From NCBI GenBank assembly GCA_964200075.2, contig CAXNAA020000342.1:1-22285 (forward strand): a stretch of DNA of 22,285 nucleotides, written 5' to 3'. Every line of letters begins with the position of its first letter. Position 1 is the stretch's first letter. Positions 1-10,800 of this stretch are shown here, piece after piece. The notes under the pieces are model-generated. The model was not told the origin of the DNA. It ran no database searches and was given only the letters and a program-made list of their open reading frames with translations. The DNA comes from Sphacelaria rigidula (lineage: Eukaryota; Phaeophyceae; Sphacelariales). Position numbers and translations under genes: made by a program.

Positions 1-2067
1 GAAGGGTATCAGCGTTGCGGCGCGCATGCATACTACAGTATAGTTCAGTACACTGTAATACGCCTCTCCGACTGAGCTGCCGCTGCATACTCCCTTGCAC
101 GTTCTGGGCAATTTTCTCAGCTACCGAGATCGACTGCCTATATACCGCTTCTTCATCCCCGCCCACTACATGCATGTTGACTGCACCCTGCAAGTCGTCA
201 TCAGAGGGATAAGTAGAACTCATGACAGTAGATCCTTTTGTCTTTCCACAGTCCCCCTGGTTTTGGGGCGTGGTGAAAATTACCACATTGTATCATGTAC
301 ACTCCTTCCCGGCTTTTCCGGTCGACCCTGTGTTAGTGTAAATTACTACGTTTTAGTAGGGAATTGAGACCCAAAAAACCCACCAGGAAACTCGGGAACG
401 GTATACTGAGTACAAGTCATGTCATATAACCAAGCTCCGACCGCCCTGCGCTTGGAAACCTGCGTGGGCTTATCTGGGCCAGGGATAGGGTCCCCACACG
501 ATCTTTACAGTGGCATCATACTCGCCGACAACACCAGCACTGGTCGTTCGGATCTGGTCGATAAATTTCGCCTCGCCGTGATTGGGCAGGTCGCTCGAAG
601 ACTTGTTTTTTTTTTGTTTCACTCACACAGAGTCAACCCTGTGTTAGTGGGGGGTCGGTCCCAAAAGGGTTAAGCGGGCACGGAGGGGATCGTGAGCACG
701 CGATCGTGAGGGAATTTATCCGGTTTGAAGTCGCAGGCGCGGTCCCAGCGCTATACGCGTAGCGGACCGGAGCAGGCCGTGGGTCGATAGAACCATGGTA
801 CCCCTTCGTTTGCCGGCACACGTTGTCGCTGGTGTTTCAGTGCGGTAAATTGTAGTATGCGTATATTTTCGGAAGCAACTGCAAAAAGCCGGACGAGGGG
901 CGCAAATCCCAAAACCAAAATGTTTCAAGTAAGGATGTCGTGAGCGTTGCGCCGATGCGCCAACACTCAGAGTAATAATGAATTAAGATCATCTCCTCGA
1001 AACCAAAGAGGGTACTTCACTATAATAAGACACCAAACACCCTATGGCCACATGTTCTATGGTCGCAACTCACTTCACGTATACGGATCAAGCGCGCAAG
1101 CGGGGGACCCGTGCTTCGCTCACCCTTTGGCACCACAGCAATAATGGTTTGCATGGGCGTTGTTCGAGAATGGACACTTTTTATCAGCTTTTCATTACAC
1201 TCACTTGATACAACTATGTGTTCCGCCTCTTTAGCGTATACCACAGGGAAGACTTCCGCTGCTGTAATGGGTAGCAGCCGTAGGGAGAAAGCAGCGAAAG
1301 ACCTCGCTATTGTAGCTGCTGCAATAGATGTGACTGCTGTCTGCCCCGTAGTAGCCTCAACCGTCCCCGCCCTGGTCTCTCCACCTGCGGCGCCACGTTC
1401 TCTTCGTGCTCTCTCTGACTTCACGACCACCGCTCCCGCCGCTAGAGCTGCTGCAGCAGTAGAACCAGATGCGACAACCTTGTACGCTTTAGAGGAAATC
1501 ATATTTCGTCCAGTTGTTCAGTGTTGACTGCCCTTGAGGCCACGGCGTACGGCTGGCCTAGGCTAACGGGACTGTCGTGGAGTCAGTTGCAACGCGACGT
1601 CTGTAAAACGCCTCCGCGTAACCTACTACTATATCCATGTATGCCCCGCTATAAGTTCTCCGCTCCTGTTGGCTATCATTTTCTCATCGACTGTTTTTTT
1701 TAAATTCAAAATGTTCCAGGTTCAAACTGTGTCGAAACTAGTCGAAACCAACTCAACCTGCGTTTACTTAGTTAGCCCTTTACCACTCTCAAGCTCCCCT
1801 CACATCTATTCACCAGTTGCTGGAATGGCAATATTAGGCATTATCTGAGGAGTTTCCGCTGTGTCACTTATCTATTTTGACGAGAACTTCATGCGTTGCT
1901 GCCAGCTCACATGCCGATTGTCACACAACCGCCACGTCCGATGAAGGAGTCGTCATTTTCCAGCCATGTCCGATTCTCATTTTTTACCCAGTCACCTGTC
2001 GTCGACACAAGATCCCCAAGCCTTTTGCTCTACCTCACTGAAGTACTTTCTCGAGCGTGATCGGCCG
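1..2067. other. Unassigned 5' flank upstream of the SOUL gene
   Basis: No exon in this stretch could be tied to a known family on either strand. It holds short open frames, a 17-of-18-base direct repeat (321-338 and 632-649), a repeated GATCGTGAG near 688 and 703, and an Ala-rich minus-strand frame described separately. The last 500 bases before the SOUL start codon should contain its promoter and 5' UTR, but I saw no convincing TATA box or initiator. Confidence 0.5.
1020..1502 (-). CDS. Hypothetical Ala-rich ORF (possible first exon of a divergent gene)
   Basis: An ATG-started frame of 160 codons that I do not recognise. The first ~100 residues are rich in Ala, Val, Thr and Arg, with a hydrophobic Ala/Val stretch at about residues 15-27 that could be a signal or transit segment. 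The sequence TCAA|GTGAGT near 1205-1215 (minus strand) is a good donor site, so the later residues may be intron. The ATG at 1502 would lie about 565 bp from the divergent SOUL start, which fits a head-to-head pair. Against it, the opposite strand is also open (1111-1527), as happens in GC-biased low-complexity DNA, and no downstream exon could be phased to it. Confidence 0.2.
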   Translation of the reverse strand: MISSKAYKVVASGSTAAAALAAGAVVVKSERARRERGAAGGETRAGTVEATTGQTAVTSIAAATIARSFAAFSLRLLPITAAEVFPVVYAKEAEHIVVSSECNEKLIKSVHSRTTPMQTIIAVVPKGERSTGPPLARLIRIREVSCDHRTCGHRVFGVLL

Positions 2068-2145
2068 ATGGGTTTCAAGGCTGCAGCGTTAGCTGCAGTA
2101 ATATTGGCAAATGCTACGGTGAGGGGATTCGCGCCGAATGGCTCA
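2068..2145 (+). other. Predicted bipartite plastid-targeting leader of the SOUL protein
   Basis: Residues 1-20 have a Lys at position 4, a hydrophobic core (AAALAAVILA) and small residues before Phe21. The motif GFAPN follows, resembling the ASAFAP cleavage motif in which Phe is the first residue of the transit peptide in diatoms and brown algae. The next ~50 residues are rich in Ser, Thr, Arg and Asn and poor in acidic residues. The reading is by eye, not from a predictor. Confidence 0.65.
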
Positions 2146-5100
2146 ACATTCCGCCACGACAGTCGCCACGACAGTCGACCTCTGTCTTCTTCAAGTTTGC
2201 GGACACGGACATCATCTCCCAACAGACGGAGCCAGACGGCACCTGTGTTGAACAGCAACAGCAACAGCAACAGCAACACCGCATCAAACAAGGTCACCAC
2301 CCCCACATGGCGGCTTGAACTGGATAACTTAATCAAGGCCGCCTCACCATGGGGTTCGCCGTCGGAGACTGCCATTATTGCCATGGATTTGTTGAAGGTA
2401 CGGGTAGCATGTTGCGGAACGACACCGTTCGAATCGACAGAAATATACCGCCGATGGCAGATACAGTGTTGTAGTACAGTACAGTAGTCATGTAACGTCA
2501 TTGGTCGAAAGTATCCAAATATTCGCTTTACTCGAACGTCCGCCCTCCGTGACCAACCTCAGCCGCCGAGACGATGGCGCTCTTATCCCCTAGTTGTGCC
2601 CAACGCACTCCATGACCCAAGACGGGTTTTGAATTGCCATGATCTGAAATAATGGACGTCGCCTGATTTGGTATGATTTCAGAAGGAGACCGCAACACTT
2701 ACCCGAAGGAGAGGCAGCGGGGTTCGCTACCTAGCGTCTCTATCGCATCTTAACAGCAGTATCGGACCGAGACCATCCACTCCTACTGTACTAGTAGAAC
2801 AAGGCAATGAGTTTTTTTTCATCTGCTGTATGTGCATGTTGTAACCGCTGTTTATGGTACTGAGCTACAGAGACTGCCGGAGGTTGCTGAAGACGTCACC
2901 GATGCTGCCAGGCGTGGCACTCTGGTGTCAGAAGTGGTTCTAGGAGAAGACACTGAGGCTCGCTTGACCATCGACGGCTTGAGAGCAGTGAATCAACAGT
3001 TGCGAAAAGACATTGTACCTCAGGTAAGCAGATACTCGCTTTTGCGATGATTCGCCTCACTTTACTCGCAGGGTCAGGCCATTAACGGGTATCGAGTCTC
3101 CAAATGAGCAGCAACAACTCGTTGGCACATATGCTACCCTTGAAACTCAGCGCTTGGACACTGAGTCTTTTGATTTGCCGCGGTTGCCAAATGCACGTAC
3201 GGGTACTTTTGGCTGCTTCCTTTTCGACCACGACCTGGACAAATTATGACAAGATGACCCGGGTGTCCGAGTCGGTAACGTAATACTGCACTGTTCACTC
3301 ACAAGCCCAAAATTATGACAAAATCAGGCGTAAAATGATCCATACGACATCGTGCACGGTGTAACGTGATCATTCATCATTTTATCCCAGCCAGCGTGCC
3401 CATCCACCCGCCCAGTATGACCAGGCCAGGCATGTGTGTATATATATATATATATATATTTACAAAACATTAGCGAATTCCTTCGCTAAAAAACTCATCT
3501 CGACAACAATTGAAGAATATCGTTGGAGGCTCTTGTTGTATGGCGAGTCAGCGGATAAATTATTGCTGACATCAACAGGCATTGGAGTCCGCTCCTCGTG
3601 TGGCAAAGGCTGCTTCTGAATCGCTCCTGCAACAGAGGCCCTCGGTTGGAGCTGCAGCAGGAACTCCCAGAGCGAAGCGTGGGGGTGGCCGCACAGGCCC
3701 CATGGAAGGTGTTGCAGAAACCCTCTATCAAATCCGTTCGGTTGCGAAGAAGTTGAGACCCAAGGAGCTTCGGGAGAGTTTAGAAGCTGTGAGAACGGAA
3801 GCGATCAACGTCGTGAGCAGGTGGGCATCTGTGCAAATCGTCATGTTGAGGAGTCTTGTACTGCTAGTTGCCAGCCATTGGTGCTGTTCACACCAAATAA
3901 TCCCTCATGAATATTGAGCTGCTCAGGAGAAAATAGCCACCACTGTAGCTTGCGAAGGTTCATCGGGTCTCCATCTCTACTGGAGACGTAATGAAGATGA
4001 CAACAAGAAAGAGTAGCAACGTGGTTTGAGAACCCCCAGGATTTCAAGCACTCAAATGTTACCAAATTGAAACCCCCCCGGACAACAAACCGAAACATGC
4101 CGCTATTTTTGAAAAGTACAAGTGTAGTTGCGGATAAGGGTCCAGGCGCAGGATCTTGGTGAGGTCCCGTCATCTTGTTCCCCACAACATGCAAACACAA
4201 GGCTACTCTACCATGCTGTAGTGTCGAATTGTTTTGTTCCGTGAATGGTCAACTTATCGCTGTGCACTTTCTGTATTGACCTTATAATGAAGGGTAGGTT
4301 CCATCCCCCCCACAAAGGCCATGATATTGAGTGATACGCCCTCTACAATCATTGGTCCGTTACAACAGTGGGAACAACCTTGTCGGTTCTTACCATATTC
4401 CGACCGCTGATCCACATGAATATTTTGCACTCGTAGTGTCAGCATGAGCCGGTTTTCGGGTTAAACAATCATGTGCTGCAGGACGCCGGAAGGGTTGTAC
4501 AGCCCGGAGTACAGTGTGGTGGACGAGAGGGACGGTTTCGAGGTGCGGCGGTACTCTTCCTACGCAATTTGTTCAGCACCCATGACTGGTGAGTCGACAT
4601 CAAATCTCCAGCTCAAGGTATGATACCGTGTGCATTTTTCATGCTCGTAATATCAAGAGTTGGGGTATAGAAGTGTGTGACGCACCGTATCTGCGGTATT
4701 TGCTCGGTGTAAACTGACGGTGGGAAAAGCGTGAGCTTCACAACTATCAGTTGTTCAGATGTCCCGACTGTCGATGTACCTTGTCATCTTTTCCTTCGTT
4801 CGTTGTTCAATTTCACAGGTACCACAACGTCATATGTGCAAAACGATGACAATGAAGATGAAGGGCCATCTGGGATACGCGATACAATCTCTGGATCGGG
4901 CGAGGGATTCAACACCTTGGCCGGTTACCTCTTCGGAAACAACACTGCAGAGCGTGCGATGTCCATGACTACACCGGTCAACATCGACGTGAGCCCACAG
5001 ACCAGGTACAGCATCAAGCAATGTCATATCGTGCCTTGACACTCCCGCCCGAACGGCATCCAATGCGTGCGTTTAGCGCACTTCTAGCCTCAACGATGAG

Positions 5101-6433
5101 CGTAATATCCCTCGTGTGCTGCTCATGTTGGCGAACGTGCTAATAAGGCTTCGCGTATGTTGCGTTTATGCTGGTATTCATTTTCCTGTTGTCGATATCA
5201 GGACAATGTCCTTCATCATGCCCAAGGACGTCCCGGCTGGAGAGGCTCCAGCACCAAATGACCCGCGTATAGGCGTGAGCGATGTGGACGACGGAGAGAC
5301 TCTGGCCGTCAAGGAATTTTACGGTATAATGCTTTGATTCCAGCTTGTAATGAACCAATGTAAAAGCAACGGAGCCTCATAACACGGTGGAGCCTCATGA
5401 CGCTGACAGCGGACGACGTCTCCTTCATTGTTGTTGAATTTTTCGCCCTAGTCACTCACAGGACGTTGTTTTGTTGCATGTTACTTGAATGTCACAGCTT
5501 TCTGAGACTGCGGTCTGCTGTCCCTGTCACACTTCCACTTACGCACCAATCGATCGTACCGTGGTCTGTTGCCTGGTTGTCTTCATTTGTCAATGTTGTC
5601 TTCAACATGGTGTGCCGGTGCCTTCAGGATTTGCGACGGACGGAGAGGTGAAACGACAATTGGATGCGCTGTTGCAAGCCCTGGAGGCTTCTCAGTCGAA
5701 ACCTCGAGACGACACCGCTTCTGGGACAGGAGGTGTAGGACCGAATGTGTTTACTTTTTTCATGCCTTGTTGGGTCGGGTGTAGTCGATTCAAGTCACTG
5801 TGGATACACATACGTGAATGTCTGCTCAGGTCTTGATTCGAACTCGGCCGTAAAGTAACTAATAGCGTCCCACACTCCGATCGGCGAGCTGGACCATCAC
5901 GCAACAGAAATGAAAGCTGTCAAGACTCACTCGATCATCCTAAGCTCCGATCTTTGAGAAGTTTCACAGTCTGGATTACTGAACGAATCACGAGGGAATG
6001 CAGAGATCCATTCCGGTATGTCACTTCCGACTGAGAAATGTGGTGGACTCCGCGACTACTTGGGCACACCGCTCCTTGTACATGCCGTACGAAACTCGGA
6101 AGGTGGATAATGAGATGATGAGATCTTCCACTAGCGAGATAGTCTACCGAAACAAACATGAATTGACATTTGACACCCTGTTTATTTTCCATTTCGTTGG
6201 ATACGATTGTTCGTGTGTGCCCAGGAGAACGTCCAACTTGGCGTGCGGAAGACCCTAGCGGGATGTCGTATCGTCTGATGCAGTTCAATCCCCCGTACAC
6301 CCTGCCCTGGCTGAGGACGAACGCTATTGCCGTCAAAGTTTCCAAAGAGCAAGACTTGTCTAGCTCTCGGGTGCCATCAGAACCCATGTCTCCTGTTTCA
6401 GACCCTGTGGATGTGTCTTCCTCATTCCAGTAG
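2068..6433 (+). CDS. SOUL heme-binding family protein, predicted plastid-targeted, 8 exons
   Basis: Exons: 2068-2397, 2871-3023, 3579-3820, 4482-4588, 4819-5005, 5202-5323, 5628-5732, 6225-6433 (484 aa; all introns GT-AG and phase-consistent). The SOUL domain spans about residues 243-454: a TPEGLYSPEYSVV strand, GFEVRRY, FNTLAGYLFGNN, MSMTTPV, TMSFIMP, NDPRIGV, FYGFATDGEV and YRLMQFNPPYTLPWLR. This order is that of SOUL/HBP proteins, which bind heme or other tetrapyrroles without an enzymatic reaction. Residues 1-22 look like a signal peptide, with Phe-Ala-Pro at 21-23 then a Ser/Arg/Asn-rich stretch, the bipartite plastid pattern of stramenopiles. Residues ~80-240 are charged and probably helical, with no family I can name. 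The ATG at 2068 is chosen because the upstream ATG at 1966 would bury the signal peptide. Some SOUL proteins occur in plastoglobules or eyespots; location here is inferred. Confidence 0.9.
2152..2175 (+). repeat. Tandem 12-bp duplication in SOUL exon 1
   Basis: The 12-mer CGCCACGACAGT is present twice in direct succession and in frame, giving a doubled Arg-His-Asp-Ser unit in the predicted transit-peptide region. The two copies are identical, so the duplication is probably recent. Confidence 0.9.
2251..2276 (+). repeat. (AACAGC)4 coding microsatellite in SOUL exon 1
   Basis: Four perfect AACAGC hexamers and a partial fifth encode alternating Asn-Ser. Length changes of one unit keep the frame, so length polymorphism would be tolerated in this presumed linker between targeting leader and mature protein. 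Confidence 0.9.
3439..3459. repeat. (TA)n microsatellite in SOUL intron 2
   Basis: About ten TA units, preceded by a short GTGTG run, lie in the intron between exons 2 and 3. No coding consequence. Confidence 0.9.
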
Positions 6434-7801
6434 TGCGTACCTCATTCACATTGAAGTACATCCCCACCTTTTCAAAGCTACCAAATAGTGTGCGAACTGT
6501 TGTAGCCATAGTGAGGTAATTGTGCCACAGAATGACGCAGAGGACTCTCTGTTTTTGCCGCAGCAAGCTTGCAGGTGCATACGTGCTGCAGCTGTATCTA
6601 GTGATGTATGGATGCACGGTTGGGGCCGCATGTTGCATTTTTGGATGGCGCAAGCACGTCCAATTAGTAATATCGTAGCAAAGATGGGATGTGTGAGCCT
6701 ATTGACACCTTGTCCCTCTACAAGTCGGGTACTACAGCATCGACAGACGTTGCATCTGCTGTATGTCGTGGGATAATTTGAACGTGAGATGGAAATTTTC
6801 GCCCCCTGAAAGTATCCCCCCCCCCCGGTCGACTATGACATCTCATTGCTCAACATTATGTGCCTGTCAGTGTCCTGGTGCCACCCCTTCCGGGCAAAAC
6901 AATCGTTTGGTTGCGAGTCTAGGGTGTACACGCAAGGCATGGAGTACAAAAGTGAGTTTGAGTAGAAAATAGTCTATTTCTGTCGTGCTCTCATCTTGTT
7001 CTGGGATTGTGGCGTGAATCCGTTTGTACCTTTCTGTATCTTGATGTGTCGTGAGGGGATTTCTCGGGGTGTGCCTCATGCCATGCCATGCCATGCCATT
7101 CTCGTGGCATTTGTGTTTTTTTCGTGAGTTTCCCGTACTCTGCTGTTGAGCCTGTTGACCAGCGCTCGTTCGGTTGGGTATTGTGCATGCAGTGTGTGTC
7201 GATATGTCGGCATTGGTCAAACAGGGGAGGGAGGAATTGTGTACGGATGGATATTGATACCTCAAGTGTGTACCAGGTGTCGAAAAATTAAACGTGTGTA
7301 GTGCAGCAACGTTACAGGGCAGACGGTGTATGTTCCGTGGGTTAGCGGACGATATATGTTCCGTGGATTTTGATGCGTCGGGTGGCCGACGTGAGTATGG
7401 GTGCACAATGGAGGTGGAGGAGGTGTAAATATCGTATCTTTGAAATGGAAGTTGATTGGTTCATACTCTCCTCGATCGTCAACCCATAAACGTTTTTTTT
7501 TTTACATGATCGGCGAGATACGTGCTCCCAAGCACGGGCAGCCCCACCGCTGGCCCGTTCGACGAAAGAGAGTCCATTTTGTATATAACCAGAACACACC
7601 AAAGTTTACTCGGGAAATCATGCATCGATCCCCCACGGTTGATATAACTCAAGTGTTTGTAGGTAAACAAGCACATCTCCCCACGCGGCTCCCAGCCACG
7701 CAAGTACGTCTGCAGTGCATCAGTTTGTCCCTCCCTGCTTTTGCCCCGTCTGCATTTCTGGCCGGGCTCATATTCCGCTGGCCCGAAAGATGCACGACTC
7801 A
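6434..7801. other. Intergenic region between convergent SOUL and helicase genes
   Basis: This holds the 3' UTRs of both genes. It contains a C-homopolymer near 6818-6828, a CATGC tandem array (7077-7099), a repeated TATGTTCCGTGG (7329-7340 and 7354-7365) and a T-homopolymer near 7492-7503. No conserved coding exon was recognised, although a long plus-strand open frame begins at 7401. I could not place polyadenylation sites. Confidence 0.6.
7077..7099. repeat. (CATGC)4 pentanucleotide array
   Basis: Four perfect CATGC units plus a partial fifth lie between the two convergent genes. Confidence 0.9.
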
Positions 7802-10800
7802 TTATTCAAGATTGAGTAGACGTTTTCCTCTCTTGTTTCCTGCCATGATCTCTCGCACTAGAGGGACCTGCAGTCACGATGGGACGAACAAACGCACCAA
7901 GGGCAAGAGACACCGCCGTGTAGACATTTCGCCAGCGCTTACACCGCTTACATCGTCGGGTGAATCATCTGGGTCTTGCATTCATTTTCCATGTGGACAT
8001 GATACCGAATCAACAAATGTTCCACTGGCAATTGAAGGGTTGAAAAAAACGTACCAGCAGATTGATGGAAACCTCAAGCGGAGAAGATTCAGCTCACAAC
8101 AATTCAGAAGGCGTTCGAGTGAGTTGTGCGCCACAGAACATCGTGCTTGCGTGAGTCTTGAGCGACAGAGTTCATGGCATGCCTTTGAGCTGGTCCACGT
8201 CCGCGCTCAACATTCGGCACACACACACACTTTTCGTACTGTCGGTCTTATCACGCGACGAACGGCCATCCTTCATCGCACACCGGAAGCGAGGACAGAT
8301 GAGCATGCGGCTTGGTTTGCACGTATTCGGCCACGAACCAAAGAGAGGTGATGCTCACCTGGCGTCCCCACGCCAAAACAGTAACAACGCCCTTTCGTCC
8401 CGCCCTAGCAGTCCTGCCCACCCTTCGCATGTACTCGATAGGATCTCGGGGGAAGTCGTACAAGAGAACGTGCTCCACCTGGAAAAACACCGCACAGCAC
8501 CATGTTATCGTACGTTCCGAATGTAATGCTCCGAAAGAAACACGAGTCATGCATTTCTTCGGGTCCTCGGCGTACCACAAAGTTCGCATACGGTTTTCCC
8601 CATCATGTACTGTAATGTACTCCAACCGTGTCTCTTTTGGGGTAGGGGTGAACACCGTTGCTTTGAGGTCGCAACTCTAGACACGACTGCTGTCCTGCCT
8701 TTGCTGCTCTGAGATGCCCATCTTTGGACGCTCGCATATGTCCACGAAACAGTGGCAGAGGTGGTTATCACTACGGTCAGACCTGATACCAAATCTGTTT
8801 GTTGTCACTCACCTGTATGACCCGACCCGTCTACAAATAATCTCGGCCCCATTAAACCGAAACGTCATTCCGGACCCGTCAACCCCGCGATCGTCATCCT
8901 CCAATCCACATTCCGGGCTATGGTCATGCTCTTCACCGAGAGCGTCTGTCCGACGCCCCACCATCTGTCAGTCATGTCTCTATCCCCAGCCTTACCTTGC
9001 AAAGTTAACCTTGTCCAAGTGCACGTCCCGTCTATACACACACCGTTCCGCTACACCGAGGGAGAGGTCATAACCACCACACACCCCTACCGTCCTAGTT
9101 AAGATCAACCACGGCTACTGTCCACAGGCCTGTCTTATATTATGAGGCATACCCGCCTGTTGACCACATACAAAAGAAAAAGAATGTGTTATGAGGGAGT
9201 GGAATCACATACCTCTGCTCTGTCGAAGTCCATGCCCCTGGACGATCGGTCCGTGCAGACCATCACCATCGGGCTGACTGCATTGGCTCGCATGAACTGC
9301 CGCATGTTCTCCGCAGCCTGAATCGTGGATCAGGTGAGGTCATGCGCAAGGTCAATGGTTGACCCCGATTTTGGTTCAATGATTTTAGTTCAATAATCAT
9401 CCTCGTAAGGAAGGTCAAGGGCCAAGACGTGTTGTCATGGGTGCCGTAACCACGTGAGTGGAGACAGTATCTCAGTAGGGTACACGACTTACATTGAAGT
9501 TGAAGCTACTGGCGCCCGCAGGTGCCTGTTCGTGAAGCTCGTTCGAAGCAAATTAGTTGAACACGGGATAGGCATCATGACGAAAATGCCCCAACAGCTC
9601 GCCAGCGTGGCACTCGAACCACGTGGCGCCAAGTGACCGCCAGACACAGATGGTTTTCGTATAAAACAGGCCATGTACCAGTGCCTACGAAACAGCAATG
9701 CTGTCTGTAACCACATGCGATTGTACTGGATGACAACGTAAAGCAAAACGATTATTGGCCAAACGCTCTCGTTCGAGCGTGGAGACTTGCTGTATTGTTG
9801 TACGATGGTATGTATTAAATGTATTTTTGCAGCAGTTACGGATCAGGAGGAGCAGGAGAAAACAAAGGCACAGCAGCGGACTCTTGAGCAAGACGGTCAC
9901 GGCGCACAAAACTCTCACCTGCTTGGGGTCGATTGCCGAGTGATAGACTAGGGTCTTGAACTGTCCCCTTTTGCTGTTACGCGTGAGAATGTTCTCCACC
10001 TGTTCGATCCAGCACCATCGCCAAGCAGCAGCACCACAGCATCACAGCGCCGTGAGCGCAAACGGACCGAAGTGCATCATTAGCAGCTCAGGATTGTACA
10101 TCGTTACTCGCGCGTTTATCTCACGTGTACCGCTACTGATAAGTTCATATGAACCATGTACGCGTCAAATATCACCATCCCACCATCCTATCGCGCCGCC
10201 AGGGTCGATGAGATGTATGCCAGTGGCGGGGTTTGTGTGGCTTGGTTTTTACGTGTCAATACTCTCGCAGTAGATACACGATACCCGAGTAAAATGCCTC
10301 CAGGTCAACGGGCTATGGGGAAAAGACTTGCCTGTCTGCAGGTGTGGATAGTGTTGCAGAAGACGAGCGTTCGAAGGGCCATTCGCCTCTCCAGTTGTCT
10401 TAGCAAGGCATCGCGTTTCCGGAACAAACCAGTCTCCTCGTTCTTAGGTTCGTCTGGAGGCCCACTGCAGTCGATCAGCACCTGCTCGTTGTTGCCATCA
10501 TCACAACCATCATCGTCACGATCATCATTATCATCAACATGTGCGCAGACATGGACAATCCCCGCGAAGCAACAATAATAGTGACCACCTCTTCCGGCGG
10601 AACAGACGCATGACATACTTCACACACATGACATACTTCCAAGTGTAATTTAAAGAAAGGAACAAACGCCCTAGATCCTACCACATGTTATTCTGGCGAC
10701 GATGCTGTGAGTGCGGAAACGTGCGTCAGACAAAAGCGGTCTGAAAACTAGTGGATGCGAGAACTCACGACCCGGGGGCCTTACTCGGGGGTGGCGTTCA

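Noticed and set aside
1992-2501. Minus-strand frame with a poly-Leu run
   Set aside because: Antisense shadow of SOUL exon 1; the Leu run is the complement of the AACAGC repeat.
4588-4620. Alternative donor AAG|GTATGA at the end of SOUL exon 4
   Set aside because: It ends in phase 0, while exon 5 enters with two bases of a codon. Only ACTG|GTGAGT (4588) keeps frame.
6867-7406. 179-aa minus-strand frame in the intergenic region
   Set aside because: Low-complexity composition, overlaps the CATGC array, and lies beyond the helicase stop codon with no splice link.
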